Shown here piece by piece: positions 19,441-28,634 of a DNA stretch of 64,000 bases. The stretch is taken from assembly GCF_013184545.1 (NCBI RefSeq), contig NZ_JAAOJA010000003.1, forward strand, positions 1 to 64,000, read 5' to 3'. The notes beneath the pieces were generated by a model, which was not told the DNA's origin, did no database searches, and saw only the letters and a list, made by a program, of their open reading frames with translations. The translations under genes were made by a program, and so were the position numbers. The DNA comes from Pseudomonas tumuqii (lineage in GTDB: Bacteria > Pseudomonadota > Gammaproteobacteria > Pseudomonadales > Pseudomonadaceae). The stretch's first letter is position 1, and each line of letters begins with the position of its first letter.

Positions 19441-21282
19441 TCACTCCACCCCGACGAAGCCGCCGGTCTGGTGCTGCCAGAGGCGGGCGTAGAGGCCGCC
19501 ACGTTCGATCAACTGGCTGTGGCTGCCGGTTTCGACGATGCGGCCCTGCTCGATCACCACCAGGCGGTCCATGCGCGCGATGGTCGACAGGCGGTGAGCG
19601 ATGGCGATCACCGTCTTGCCCTGCATCAGGGTATCCAGGCTTTCCTGGATCGCCGCCTCGACCTCGGAGTCGAGCGCCGAGGTGGCTTCGTCGAGCACCA
19701 GGATCGGCGCGTCCTTGAGCAGCACGCGGGCGATGGCGATACGTTGGCGCTGGCCGCCGGAGAGCTTGACCCCGCGCTCGCCGACTCGGGCATCGAAGCC
19801 GCGGCCGCCCTGGCCGTCGTCGAGCAGGGGGATAAAACTGTCGGCGCGGGCCTTGCGCACGGCTTCCAGCAACTCGACATCGCTGGCGCCGGGCTTGCCA
19901 TAGCGCAGGTTGTCGCGGATCGAACGGTGCAGCAGCGAGCAGTCCTGGGTGACCACGCCGATCTGCGCACGCAGGCTCTCCTGGGTCACCGCGGCGATGT
20001 CCTGGCCGTCGATCAGGATGCGTCCGTCCTGCAGGTCGTAGAGGCGCAGCAGCAGGCTGACCAGGGTCGACTTGCCGGCGCCGGAGGGGCCGACCAGGCC
20101 GATCTTCTCGCCGGGGCGCACGCGCAGATCGAGGCCGGCGATCACCCCGCCGGGCTTGCCGTAGTGGAAGTGGATGTGCTCGAAATGCACTTCGCCACGG
20201 CTGACCTGCAGCGGCTTGGCCTCGGGCCGGTCGCACACCTGGCGCGGCTGGACGATGGTGTGCATGCCGTCCTGCACGGTGCCGACGTTCTCGAAGATGC
20301 CGTTGACCACCCACATGATCCACTCGGCCATGTTGTTGATGCGAATCACCAGGCCGACGGTCAGGGCGATGGCGCCGCTGCTGATCAGGTCCTGGCCCCA
20401 CAGCCACAGGGCCAGCGCCGCGGTGGCGGCGATCAGCAGGCCGTTGAGGCAGGTCACGCTGAAGTCCAGGGCGGTGACGGTGCGGGTCTGCAGGCGCACC
20501 TTGTCGAGCAGTTCCTGCATCGCCTCGCGGGCGTAGCCTTCTTCCTCGTGGGTGTGGGCGAACAGCTTGAGGGTGGTGACGTTGCTGTAGCCGTCGACCA
20601 CCCGGCCCATGAGCTTGGAGCGCGCCGCCGAGGCCCTGGCCGAGCGGTTCTTGATCCGCGGCACGAAGTACCACAGCAGCAGGCAGTAGCCGGCCAGCCA
20701 CAGTGTCAGCGGCAGCATCAGGCGCAGGTCGGCCGCGGCGAACAGGTACAGCGCGCTGCCGGCATAGACCAGCACGTGCCAGAGCGCGTCGACCACCTGC
20801 ATGGCCGAATCACGCAGTGCCGGGCCGGTCTGCATGATGCGCTGGGCGATGCGTCCGGCGAAGTCGTTCTGGAAGAAGCTCAGGCTCTGCTTGAGCACGT
20901 AGCGATGGTTTTGCCAGCGCACCAGGTTGGTCAGGTTCGGGGTAATCGCCTGGTTGGCCAGCAGGTCGTGCAGACCGAACACCACTGGGCGGATGAGCGC
21001 CACCACCACGAGCATCCACAGCAGCTCGCCACGGTAGCGGCTGAAGAACTCGGCGCTCGGCGTGGCCTGGGCCATGTCGATCAGCCGGCCGAGAAAGCTG
21101 AACAGCGCCACCTCGATCAGCGCGGCGAAGAAGCCGACCACCAGCACGGCGAACATCAGCGGCCAGACCTGACGCAGGTAATAGACGTAGAACGCCAGGA
21201 TGCCCGTCGGCGGTGCGGCGTCCGGGCTGGCCTTGAATACGTCGATCAGGGCTTCGAAGCGGCGAAACAGCATCTCAGGCAT
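19441..21282 (-). CDS. ABC exporter, fused permease and ATPase (MsbA/MDR-like)
   Basis: 613 residues. N-terminal six-helix transmembrane domain (about 30-340), C-terminal ATPase with Walker A GPSGAGKST (about 397-405), ABC signature LSGGQRQRIAIAR, Walker B ILVLDEATSALD and H-loop AIAHRLSTI. A half-transporter that works as a homodimer, exporting lipids, drugs or peptides. No adjacent partner gene. Preceded at its 3' side by REP units. The substrate is not predictable from the sequence. Confidence 0.9.
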   Translation of the reverse strand: MPEMLFRRFEALIDVFKASPDAAPPTGILAFYVYYLRQVWPLMFAVLVVGFFAALIEVALFSFLGRLIDMAQATPSAEFFSRYRGELLWMLVVVALIRPVVFGLHDLLANQAITPNLTNLVRWQNHRYVLKQSLSFFQNDFAGRIAQRIMQTGPALRDSAMQVVDALWHVLVYAGSALYLFAAADLRLMLPLTLWLAGYCLLLWYFVPRIKNRSARASAARSKLMGRVVDGYSNVTTLKLFAHTHEEEGYAREAMQELLDKVRLQTRTVTALDFSVTCLNGLLIAATAALALWLWGQDLISSGAIALTVGLVIRINNMAEWIMWVVNGIFENVGTVQDGMHTIVQPRQVCDRPEAKPLQVSRGEVHFEHIHFHYGKPGGVIAGLDLRVRPGEKIGLVGPSGAGKSTLVSLLLRLYDLQDGRILIDGQDIAAVTQESLRAQIGVVTQDCSLLHRSIRDNLRYGKPGASDVELLEAVRKARADSFIPLLDDGQGGRGFDARVGERGVKLSGGQRQRIAIARVLLKDAPILVLDEATSALDSEVEAAIQESLDTLMQGKTVIAIAHRLSTIARMDRLVVIEQGRIVETGSHSQLIERGGLYARLWQHQTGGFVGVE

Positions 21283-21568
21283 CCTGCCTTGGCGGTGGTA
21301 GGAGTACTGATTCTATCCCTTAACCCGCAGGCGCTCGACTGCCGGGTAAAGCCGCAGGGTGCAGGCCACCTCAGGGCGCAGATGTCTGCTGTCGAGCATC
21401 GACAGGGACTCCGGCCCGTGCGGTCAGCGCTCGGCGGCTGAGCCCGCAAGCCTCAATTATCGGCCGTTCCGGCACTCTTGCGCCTGGCACCTGTCCATAA
21501 AGGTGAGGGGCGGCTTAACCCGCCTGGCCCGAATTCGGGCGTCCACTCACTAGTAATGGAGTTCATAC

Positions 21569-21799
21569 ATGCGTATTTCATTTCTGTTACCCGCATTTTT
21601 TGCCCTGACGTTGATGGGGTGCGACGACGAACCGGCCAAACCCAGCGCGCCGCCGGCGCCACCACCGATGGAGCAGCAGGCCCCTGCGCCGGCGGAGCCC
21701 ATGCCAACTGAGCCCATGCCTGCCGAGCCTATGCCAAGTGAGCCTATGCCCGCAGAACCCGCACCAGCAGAGCCTGCCGAGGATGACTACCAGCAGTAA
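21569..21799 (+). CDS. small proline-rich lipoprotein
   Basis: 76 residues. Signal peptide with lipobox LMGC (Cys18), then DDEP, then a low-complexity tail of imperfect PMPxEP repeats (EPMPTEPMPAEPMPSEPMP) ending in DDYQQ. Asp at +2 after the lipidated Cys would favour inner-membrane retention in E. coli, a rule that is weaker in pseudomonads. GGAG lies before the ATG. Function unknown; the repeat tract may vary in copy number between strains. Confidence 0.7.
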   Translation: MRISFLLPAFFALTLMGCDDEPAKPSAPPAPPPMEQQAPAPAEPMPTEPMPAEPMPSEPMPAEPAPAEPAEDDYQQ

Positions 21800-21902
21800 G
21801 CTGTGAGGTGTGCATGGCCGGTTCCCGGCTTGAGGTGGGGAGCCGGTGCTATAGGCTGCACGGCAGGGCCGCCCTACGATCTGGTGCAAGCCAGAATCCG
21901 TA

Positions 21903-21984
21903 GGGTGTCACTCGCCGCAGGCAGTGCGCCAAGGTTGCGTCGGCGCGACGCAAAGCGGGCGAGCTATCGCTGCGCTCCGAACGG
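21903..21984. repeat. dispersed intergenic repeat, family 4 copy 2
   Basis: Matches 15777-15858 over about 82 bases with scattered differences. Lies just upstream of the MITE-like copies in the gap 21800-22327. Confidence 0.7.
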
Positions 21985-22008
21985 AACGCCGCGCTGTACA
22001 GTGCGGCG

Positions 22009-22263
22009 CCTTGCCGAGAACGCCTGAAGGCACCCTCGTCACGGCGCTCGATATTTTTACAACGCCTGAGCGCTCGTGAAAGATTCCCGCCTACTGCGAA
22101 CGCCTCTGCGAACGCCTCCAAATGCCCGCTGCAGCGTTGCGCTACGTGAAAAGCAGGGTCATTTAGCTCACCAAACTCCCCCGCTTTTCACCCAGCGCGC
22201 CTTGCCGCGAACGCCTGGAGACGGCCTCACCATGGCGCTCGATATTTTCACAACCTCTGAGGC
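22009..22263. repeat. MITE-like repeat: a right-end fragment followed by a full copy
   Basis: A right-half fragment (22009-22070, ending in ATATTTTTACAACGCC) directly precedes a nearly complete copy (about 22069-22263). The full copy has the nested hairpin GTGAAAAGCAGG / CCGCTTTTCAC at 22146-22191 and ends in TATTTTCACAACCTCTGAGG as in the copy at 24679. Confidence 0.8.
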
Positions 22264-22327
22264 TCTGCGCGTGCGGTTACGCACTGGCGGTTGCCAAAAA
22301 GGGCGGGCGGCATGTGCCGCCTATGGG

Positions 22328-22882
22328 TTACAGACGCTTGGCTTCGAGAATCAGCACCGGCTCGCGCGGTACGTTCTGGTGGCCGCCACGATTGCTGGTC
22401 GGTACCTGGGCGATCTTGTCGACTACGTCCATGCCGCGCAGCACCTTGCCGAAGACCGCGTAACCGAAGTCGCGCGAGCTATGGTCGAGGAAGGCGTTGT
22501 CCTTGTGGTTGATGAAGAACTGGCTGGTGGCCGAGTCGCGCACCTGGGTTCGCGCCATGGCCAGGGTGCCGCGCACATTGTGCAGGCCGTTGTCGGCTTC
22601 GTTCTTGATCGGGGCTTGCGTCTGCTTCTGTTGCATGTCGGCGTCGAAGCCGCCGCCTTGCACCATGAATCCCGGAATCACCCGGTGAAACTGGGTGCCC
22701 GCGTAGTAACCGCTGTCCACGTAGCCGAGGAAGTTTTCCACGCTGACCGGGGCTTTTTCCGCATCCAGCTCGATTTCGATTTCGCCGAGGCTGGTGGTCA
22801 GCAGCACTTTCGGGTTCTCCGCAGCCAGCAGGCTGCTGGCAAACAGTACGGAGCAGGCGGCGAGGGCGAGTGTCTTCAGCAT
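22328..22882 (-). CDS. ppiA: periplasmic peptidyl-prolyl cis-trans isomerase A (cyclophilin)
   Basis: 184 residues. Signal peptide at 1-20 (ending SLLA-AENPK). Cyclophilin motifs: [32 protein letters not shown] (in parts 48-80, with catalytic Arg in FHRV), [12 protein letters not shown] and [17 protein letters not shown]. Catalyses proline isomerisation during periplasmic folding. Start overlaps the stop of the hydrolase gene by 7 bases; last gene of the LysR - hydrolase - ppiA cluster. A MITE-like repeat follows at its 3' side. Confidence 0.93.
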   Translation of the reverse strand: MLKTLALAACSVLFASSLLAAENPKVLLTTSLGEIEIELDAEKAPVSVENFLGYVDSGYYAGTQFHRVIPGFMVQGGGFDADMQQKQTQAPIKNEADNGLHNVRGTLAMARTQVRDSATSQFFINHKDNAFLDHSSRDFGYAVFGKVLRGMDVVDKIAQVPTSNRGGHQNVPREPVLILEAKRL

Positions 22883-23703
22883 GTTTGTTGATCCTTTTGG
22901 AGGGGAGTGGAGGCGGCCTGTTCGACTTCTTCGAGGAAGGCCAGCAGGCTGCTGTTGAAGCGTTGCGGTTGATCCAGTGGTGTGGCGTGACGCGAGTCTT
23001 CGATCACCAGCAGGCGTGCGTCGGGCATTTCCTTGACGTAGGCCTCTTTCTGCGCGACTGGGGTGTAGTCGTGGTCGGCGGTGATCACCAGGGTAGGACA
23101 GGTGATGCGCGCCAGGCGTTCGCGCACACCCCAGCCGATGATGGCGTCGAGGCTGGCCAGGTAGGCGCGCTTGTCGTTCTGTGGCCAGCGCTCTTCGATC
23201 TTGCGCCGCAGTTCGGTTTGCTCGGGCTTGGGGAACAACAGGTTACCCAGTACCTTGGCGATGGTCTCCAGGCTGAACAGGCGCGACAGGCCCCAGCGTT
23301 TGGCGATTTCCAGGTAGTCGAGCGGGCTTTTCGCCTTCACTTCGGGGCCGCTGTTGACGATGCACAGGCTCTTTAGCAGTTCGGGGCGGTCGACGCCCAG
23401 CTGGAAGCCGATCATGCCGCCCATGGAGATGCCAACCAGATGCACCCTGTCGAGGCCCAGGTGTTCGATCAGTGCGCTCACATCTTCGGCAAAACCGGCG
23501 ATGCTGTAGCGTTCGCGCGGCTTGTCCGAGCGGCCGTGACCGCGTATGTCGATGGCGATCACCCGGTAGTGCGCAGCCAGTTCGGGGATCTGATATTCCC
23601 AGTCGCGGGTGCTTGAACCCAGGCCGTGAATCAGCAGCACCGGCGCGCCCTTGCCGTACTCCTCGTAGTGCAACTGGCAACCGTCGTTATCGTAGTAGGG
23701 CAT
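22876..23703 (-). CDS. alpha/beta-hydrolase
   Basis: 275 residues. Oxyanion region [15 protein letters not shown] (about 24-38), nucleophile elbow GISMGG (Ser about 97), acid Asp in [11 protein letters not shown], and His in [13 protein letters not shown]. Resembles the beta-ketoadipate enol-lactonase/esterase subgroup; substrate unknown. No signal peptide. It starts 12 bases after the LysR gene ends and overlaps ppiA, so all three may be co-transcribed, with the regulator first. Confidence 0.85.
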   Translation of the reverse strand: MPYYDNDGCQLHYEEYGKGAPVLLIHGLGSSTRDWEYQIPELAAHYRVIAIDIRGHGRSDKPRERYSIAGFAEDVSALIEHLGLDRVHLVGISMGGMIGFQLGVDRPELLKSLCIVNSGPEVKAKSPLDYLEIAKRWGLSRLFSLETIAKVLGNLLFPKPEQTELRRKIEERWPQNDKRAYLASLDAIIGWGVRERLARITCPTLVITADHDYTPVAQKEAYVKEMPDARLLVIEDSRHATPLDQPQRFNSSLLAFLEEVEQAASTPLQKDQQTC

Positions 23704-23715
23704 GGATGACTCCTG

Positions 23716-24642
23716 TCAGCTGGTTGGTTGGGGAGCGGCGAAGGGCGCACTGAGTGGTGCCGCGTCGAAGTTCTTGATCAGGTCTACGAGAATCTGGCTG
23801 GCCGGCCCCAGGGTCTTGTCCTTGTGGCTGTAGAGGGTAAAGCGTGGGTGGCTGCTGCCGCCCTGTTCCAGCTTCAGGGGTTTGAGGATACCTTCACACA
23901 ACTCCCGATCGATCAGGTGGCGTGGCAGCCAGGCGAAACCGAGGCCGCTGCTGACGAAGCTGGCGGCGGTCGACAGGCTGCTGACCGTCCAGCGTTGCTC
24001 GGCACCCAGCCAGCCGACGTCGCGCGGTTTGCTGCGCCCCGAGTCGCGGATAACCACCTGCAACTGGTTCTGCAAATCCTCGAAGGTCAGCTTGCGTTGC
24101 ATCTTGTGCAGCTGATGGTCGGGGTGGGCAACCGCGACGAATTCCACTTCGCTGAGTTCATGGCCCAGATAGCCGACCATGGACAGGCTGCTGATGGCCA
24201 GATCGGCGGTGCCTTCCAGCAGCACTTCCTCGACGCCCGACAGCACCTCCTCGCGCAGGCGCACGCGGCAGCCGCGACTCTGCGGGATGAAGGCGGCCAG
24301 CGCCCTGATCAGCCGTGCGGTCGGGTAGGCGGCGTCAACCACCAGGCGAACCTCGGCTTCCCAGCCCTGATCCATGTTGTAGGCCAGGTCTTCCAGCTGG
24401 CTGGCCTGCTTGACCAGTTGCCGCGAACGGCGCAACAGCACGTCGCCAGCCTCGGTGAGCACGGCCTTGCGCCCGTCGATGCGCAGCAACGGCACGCCGA
24501 GCTGTTCCTGCATCCGCGCAATGGTATAGCTGACCGAGGATTGCGAGCGATGCAGTACCTCGGCGGCCTGGGCAAAGCCACCCTGATCGACTACGGCCTG
24601 CAACGTACGCCATTGATCGAGGGTCACGCGGGGCGCTTTCAT
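23716..24642 (-). CDS. LysR-type transcriptional regulator
   Basis: 308 residues. N-terminal winged HTH (WRTLQAVVDQGGFAQAAEVLHRSQSSVSYTIARMQEQLG in parts, about 10-50), then the linker helix and a periplasmic-binding-like effector domain (about 92-295). Regulates unknown targets; the adjacent hydrolase gene, transcribed in the same direction, is one candidate, since LysR genes are more often divergent from their target. A complete MITE-like repeat starts 36 bases upstream of its start codon and may sit in its promoter. Confidence 0.9.
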   Translation of the reverse strand: MKAPRVTLDQWRTLQAVVDQGGFAQAAEVLHRSQSSVSYTIARMQEQLGVPLLRIDGRKAVLTEAGDVLLRRSRQLVKQASQLEDLAYNMDQGWEAEVRLVVDAAYPTARLIRALAAFIPQSRGCRVRLREEVLSGVEEVLLEGTADLAISSLSMVGYLGHELSEVEFVAVAHPDHQLHKMQRKLTFEDLQNQLQVVIRDSGRSKPRDVGWLGAEQRWTVSSLSTAASFVSSGLGFAWLPRHLIDRELCEGILKPLKLEQGGSSHPRFTLYSHKDKTLGPASQILVDLIKNFDAAPLSAPFAAPQPTS

Positions 24643-24678
24643 TATCCTCTCCTATTCACGCGAGCCGTTGGGTGCACT

Positions 24679-24863
24679 GAGAGCTTGTGAAAAAACTCTC
24701 GCCTACTGCGACCACCTCCAGACGCCCGCTGCTGACGTTGCGCCAGGTGAAAAGCAGGGTCATTTAGCTCACTAAACTCCCCTGCTTTTCACGTAGCGCG
24801 TCTTGCTGCGAACGCCTGGAGACGGTCTCGCTACGGCGCTCGATATTTTCACAACCTCTGAGG
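24679..24863. repeat. MITE-like repeat, complete reference copy
   Basis: About 185 bases. Outer ends GAGCTTGTGAAAAAACTC and CGATATTTTCACAACCTC are imperfect inverted repeats sharing TTGTGAAAA. The centre has a perfect 12-base hairpin arm pair GTGAAAAGCAGG / CCTGCTTTTCAC (24747-24792). There is no coding frame. Further copies or fragments lie at 9011, 15687 and 22009. Confidence 0.85.
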
Positions 24864-24906
24864 CGAACTCGCTCTAAACTGGCAGTCCCTTGTTGGAGAC
24901 TGCCGC

Positions 24907-25221
24907 ATGAAAAAAATTTGCTGTGTCCTGATCGCCTGGTTGCCGCTGGCCGCTTTCGCTTATCCGTTCGAGGTGGAAAAACAGCTCAACGGTGCCGAGG
25001 TGTCGGTCACGACCCAGGAAATCGATCACAACATGGGCGCCTTGCTGCTCTACAACTACGGTGAGACCGAGGCCGAGTGCACCGGGGTGTTCCGCAACGG
25101 CCCCGAGGCGCCGCGTACCCGCAAAGTATTGTTGGCGCCGGGGCAGAGCAGCAACCTGACGATGAAATTCGCCCGCAGCATCATCAAGCTGCGCGTGCAG
25201 TTGACCTGTGGCCTGAAATAA
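24907..25221 (+). CDS. small secreted protein of unknown function
   Basis: 104 residues with a signal peptide (MKKICCVLIAWLPLAAFA, cleavage near AFA-YPF). The mature part has two cysteines (in ECTGVF and LTCGLK) that could form a disulfide and is rich in beta-type segments. Pseudomonad homologues are sometimes misnamed 3-phosphoglycerate kinase, which the sequence does not support. Followed by a weak hairpin terminator and then the azoreductase gene. Confidence 0.7.
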   Translation: MKKICCVLIAWLPLAAFAYPFEVEKQLNGAEVSVTTQEIDHNMGALLLYNYGETEAECTGVFRNGPEAPRTRKVLLAPGQSSNLTMKFARSIIKLRVQLTCGLK

Positions 25222-25288
25222 CCACCGCCGTCATGAACATTAGCGATCCTAGTGCGAGGTGTTTAATAAATCAATTTTATAGATAGGT

Positions 25289-25311
25289 AAAAGCGATTAT
25301 TTGCGCTTTTT
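25289..25311 (+). terminator. possible intrinsic terminator
   Basis: Seven-base arms AAAAGCG / CGCTTTT around an 8-base loop, ending in a T run. It lies between the small secreted protein gene and the azoreductase gene. Confidence 0.45.
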
Positions 25312-25379
25312 AATCGATTGCTGTGTCTCTACTCTTTGCTCCATCGACGTTAACCAACCCCTCTCGATGGAGCAAAAAT

Positions 25380-25979
25380 ATGTCAAAAGTTCTGGTAATC
25401 GAAAGCAGCGCCCGCCAACAAGGCTCGGTTTCTCGTCAGCTCACCGAGCAATTCATCGCCCAGTGGCAAACTGTTCACCCCGCCGATCAAATCCAGGTTC
25501 GCGACCTGGCGGTCGAGCAAGTACCGCATCTGGATGCCAACCTGCTGGGCGGCTGGATGACCCCGGCCGATCAGCAGAGCGTCGCGGAGCAAAGCGCATT
25601 GGCCCTGTCCAACAAGCTCACCGATGAAGTGCTGGCTGCCGATGTGCTGGTGCTGGCCGCGCCCATGTACAACTTCGCCATTCCCAGCACCCTGAAAGCC
25701 TGGCTGGATCATGTGCTGCGTGCCGGCGTCACCTTCAAGTACACCGAAACCGGGCCGCAAGGCCTGCTCACGGGCAAGCGTGCCTTCGTCCTGACCGCCC
25801 GTGGCGGTATCTACGCTGGTGGCAACATGGATCATCAGGAACCCTACCTGCGTCAGGCGTTGGCCTTTATCGGCATTCACGACGTCAGCTTCATCCATGC
25901 CGAAGGCCTCAACCTGGGCGGCGAGTTTATGGAGAAGGGTCTGGCCGAGGCCAAGGCGCAGTTGGCACAAGTGGCCTAA
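25380..25979 (+). CDS. azoR: FMN-dependent NADH:quinone oxidoreductase / azoreductase
   Basis: 199 residues, flavodoxin-like fold of the AzoR family. FMN-binding loop SSARQQGSVSRQL (9-21), PMYNFAIPSTLKAWLDHVLRAG in parts (about 94-115, conserved in AzoR) and TARGGIYAGG (about 139-148). Reduces quinones and azo dyes with NAD(P)H as an antioxidant enzyme. ATG 25380 has GGAG upstream; an earlier in-frame start at 25323 is rejected. Followed by a strong terminator. Confidence 0.92.
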   Translation: MSKVLVIESSARQQGSVSRQLTEQFIAQWQTVHPADQIQVRDLAVEQVPHLDANLLGGWMTPADQQSVAEQSALALSNKLTDEVLAADVLVLAAPMYNFAIPSTLKAWLDHVLRAGVTFKYTETGPQGLLTGKRAFVLTARGGIYAGGNMDHQEPYLRQALAFIGIHDVSFIHAEGLNLGGEFMEKGLAEAKAQLAQVA

Positions 25980-26032
25980 AGTTCAAGTAACAGGCAACTC
26001 CCTTGGCGTCCCTCTGCTCCTGGGGCGCATGT

Positions 26033-26071
26033 ACCCGGTCGATCGCTTTGGCGATTTGCCGGGTTTTTTTT
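26033..26071 (+). terminator. intrinsic terminator of the azoreductase gene
   Basis: ACCCGG / CCGGGT outer arms with an inner ATCGC / GCGAT hairpin and a run of at least nine T. Confidence 0.85.
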
Positions 26072-26099
26072 GCTTATGTACCCGTTAACCGTTGCAAGC

Positions 26100-26477
26100 A
26101 TGTCCAGGCGTGACGATCTACCTGCAGGAGCGGCCGCCCCGTCTTCGACGCTCGCCTTGCCGGCCCGCTTGCTGTTCGGTAACGCCGCTCGCTTACCCAC
26201 CAGCGCCAGCCAGTGGTGGGTCTTGGCCTGGCTCGGTATGGTGGCGTCCGTGCTTGGTCTTTACTGGTGGAACAAGGGCGCGAGCCTGGTCGATGGCGGC
26301 ACCCTGGCGGTGATGAACAACGCTCTGGTGCCGACGGGTCTGTTGGTCAATCTGTTGCTGTGGAACCGCGATGCCGATCTGTGGCGGTTGAGCCTGGGCG
26401 AGGCGGTGATTGCGAGTTCCCTGCTGTTGACCCGGGTCGGCAGTCGGCAGCTACTGGTGGCGAAGGAGATGCGATGA
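26100..26477 (+). pseudogene. EamA-family transporter remnant (C-terminal part only)
   Basis: About 125 codons. The clear homology-like part (WWVLAWLGMVASVLGLYWW, then ASLVDGGTLAVMNNALVP) is the last third of a ten-helix EamA/DMT permease, with only about three membrane helices left. The remaining two thirds are missing, and the frame begins directly after the azoR terminator, so a deletion probably removed the promoter and 5' part. Its stop overlaps the start of rarD (ATGA), showing that the two permeases once formed an operon. Confidence 0.65.
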
Positions 26478-27364
26478 AGCTGTCCGGGCGTGGCGTGTCG
26501 CTATCGATTGGCGCCTCGATGCTGTTTGCCCTGATTCCCGGCTATGTGCAGCAACTGGCGCCGCTGGATGGTGTGCAGGTGTTCGCCCAACGGGTGCTCT
26601 GGTCGATTCCGGCGGTGTTGCTGCTGGTCGCCGTGGCCCGGCAATGGACGGTGCTGGCCGTGGCCCTCGGCCGCCTGCGCCATGAGCCGCGATTGTTGGC
26701 GGCCTTGCCACTGGCGGCGGCGCTGATTGGCGTGCAGTGGGCCTTGTTCGTCTGGGCACCGCTGGCCGGGCGCATGCTGGATGTGTCGCTGGGCTACTTT
26801 TTGCTGCCCTTGGCGATGGTGCTGGCCGGGCGGGTGTTCTACGGCGAGCGCCTGCGTCCGTTGCAGCAGTTGGCGGTGTTCTGTGCCTTGCTCGGCGTGC
26901 TGCATGAACTGTGGCGCCTGCAGGCATTTTCCTGGGTCACCCTGGTCACCGCGCTCGGCTATCCCCCGTACTTCATGTTGCGCCGCTGGATGCGCCTGGA
27001 TGCCCTGTCCGGGTTTATCCTGGAAATGCTGGTGCTGGCGCCCTTGGCGGTCTGGCTGATCGTCGCCTGGGGGCCGGTGGCGGTGTTCACCCAGGCGCCG
27101 CAGCTGTGGTGGCTGCTGCCGGGGCTGGGCTTGCTCGGCGCCCTGGCGTTCGCGGCGATGATGGCGTCCAGCCGGTTGTTGCCGCTGGGGCTGTTTGGCA
27201 TCCTCAGTTATGTCGAGCCAGTGCTGCTGTTTCTGGTGGCACTGCTGTTTCTCGGCGAAAGCTTCAATGCCCAGCAATGGCTGACCTATCTGCCGATCTG
27301 GCTGGCGGTGCTGCTGGTCGGCTGGGACAGCGCGCGTCTGCTGATCAAGCAGCGGCGTACCTGA
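26474..27364 (+). CDS. rarD: RarD-type EamA permease
   Basis: 296 residues with ten hydrophobic helices, two EamA halves. N-terminal LSIGASMLFALIPGYVQQLAPLDG in parts, the segment WALFVWAPLAGRMLDVSLGYF and the C-terminal YVEPVLLFLVALLFLGE are characteristic of RarD proteins, thought to export or take up small metabolites; the substrate is not established. Its ATG overlaps the stop of the EamA remnant, so it may now depend on read-through or on an internal promoter. The cupin gene follows after 11 bases. Confidence 0.82.
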   Translation: MKLSGRGVSLSIGASMLFALIPGYVQQLAPLDGVQVFAQRVLWSIPAVLLLVAVARQWTVLAVALGRLRHEPRLLAALPLAAALIGVQWALFVWAPLAGRMLDVSLGYFLLPLAMVLAGRVFYGERLRPLQQLAVFCALLGVLHELWRLQAFSWVTLVTALGYPPYFMLRRWMRLDALSGFILEMLVLAPLAVWLIVAWGPVAVFTQAPQLWWLLPGLGLLGALAFAAMMASSRLLPLGLFGILSYVEPVLLFLVALLFLGESFNAQQWLTYLPIWLAVLLVGWDSARLLIKQRRT

Positions 27365-27375
27365 CGGGAGGTGAC

Positions 27376-28074
27376 ATGCAGATCAATGCCGACCTGGCCG
27401 AGCGGGTGGTGCTCGATACCCGGACTATCGACTGGCAGGCCTCGCCGTTGCCTGGTGTCGAGCGGCGTCCGCTGGAACGCTTTGCCGCGGAAAGCGGACG
27501 CGCCACCTCGATCGTGCGTTATGCGCCGGGTTCGCAGTTCCGTAGCCATCAGCATCCGCGAGGCGAGGAAATCCTGGTACTCGAAGGGGTCTTTGTCGAT
27601 GAGCATGGCGCCTATCCTGCCGGCTACTGGCTGAAGAATCCGCCCGGCAGCAGCCATGCGCCGTCCAGCCCTGGCGGGTGCCTGCTGTTCGTCAAGCTGT
27701 GCTACCAGGAGCCGCAGGATCAGCAAACGCTGCGCATCGATACGCACCAGGCGCAGTGGCAGCCAGGTCTGGTGCCGGGTTTGAGGGTATTGCCACTGGC
27801 CAGCTTCGCGACGGTGCACACGACATTGGTGCGCTGGGCGCCAGGCACCGAGTTTCATGCGCACCAGCATCTTGGCGGGGAAGAAATCCTGGTGCTGGAG
27901 GGGGTGTTTCAGGATGAGTTCGGCGATTATCCCGCCGGCACCTGGCTGCGCAACCCGCACGGCTCGACGCATACACCGTTTTCCCGTGAGGGTTGCCTGA
28001 TTTATGTAAAGGTCGGCCATCTGCTCGATGCGGGTGTGGCAGATCAGTCCAGCACGTTTCTCAGCACTTCGTAG
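27376..28074 (+). CDS. duplicated ChrR-type cupin protein
   Basis: 232 residues with two tandem cupin_7 domains, each with the metal-binding pattern (SHQHPRGEEILVLEG near 55-69; AHQHLGGEEILVLEG near 155-170). This cupin type is the sensor half of the ChrR anti-sigma factor, but here the sigma-binding zinc domain is absent. It may be a stand-alone metal- or peroxide-binding protein. GGGAGG precedes ATG 27376. Its 3' end overlaps the convergent CigR-like gene by 31 bases. Confidence 0.8.
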   Translation: MQINADLAERVVLDTRTIDWQASPLPGVERRPLERFAAESGRATSIVRYAPGSQFRSHQHPRGEEILVLEGVFVDEHGAYPAGYWLKNPPGSSHAPSSPGGCLLFVKLCYQEPQDQQTLRIDTHQAQWQPGLVPGLRVLPLASFATVHTTLVRWAPGTEFHAHQHLGGEEILVLEGVFQDEFGDYPAGTWLRNPHGSTHTPFSREGCLIYVKVGHLLDAGVADQSSTFLSTS

Positions 28075-28460
28075 ATGATCCCGGTGGCAATCGCCACCAG
28101 TATCACGTCGGTGCCGGCCTGTTTCCATTCGTAGCCGTCATAGTGCGGCAGTTGGCTGCTCACCCGGCCGTCGAAGTTCTTGGCGATGCCAGGTGGCAGT
28201 GGTTTGCCGCGGGCCAGATTCTTGGCGATACCGGGTGGCAATGAGCTAACCGGGCCGATCAGTTCACGGTTGTCGCCCAGGACGATGCGTACGCGGCCGA
28301 TATCGATGGTCGGGCCACTGAGGTGGACACTGACGTCGCCGTCATGGCCAGCGTCCGGTTTGCCATGGTTATCGGTTTTCGGCGCGGCGAAAACGCTCTG
28401 CGTGGCCAGGGCGATGGCCAGGCCGCTACAGATCAGCAGGGTGCGAGACGGGTTGGACAT
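28044..28460 (-). CDS. CigR-like (anti-virulence regulator family) envelope protein
   Basis: 138 residues with a signal peptide (1-25, ending SVFA-APK). A charged linker (DNHGKPDAGHDGD), then LPPGIAKNLARGKPLPPGIAKNF, a duplicated PPGIAKN motif characteristic of the CigR/RcnB-like family, and a C-terminal hydrophobic segment ILVAIATGIIYEVL. Probably periplasmic or membrane-bound. In Salmonella CigR is an inhibitor of virulence via MgtC, but no mgtC is seen here. Convergent overlap of 31 bases with the cupin gene. Confidence 0.75.
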   Translation of the reverse strand: MSNPSRTLLICSGLAIALATQSVFAAPKTDNHGKPDAGHDGDVSVHLSGPTIDIGRVRIVLGDNRELIGPVSSLPPGIAKNLARGKPLPPGIAKNFDGRVSSQLPHYDGYEWKQAGTDVILVAIATGIIYEVLRNVLD

Positions 28461-28634
28461 GCAGTTCTCCTGGGCCTTGGGACGGTTGTGCTGCCTGAAT
28501 TGAGCGCGTTCATGGCGCTTTGTTCAAGTACCGAGGTGCCTGCTCTGTGCGGGTCTGCACAAAGAAATTCGGCCGCAGCGCGGGAAACCGTTACGCTATG
28601 CAGCTGATTTCCGTTTTTCGTCGAGGTTACCCCC

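Noticed and set aside
19324..21441. 705-aa plus-strand frame over the ABC transporter
   Set aside because: Antisense shadow of an ABC exporter with all motifs on the minus strand.
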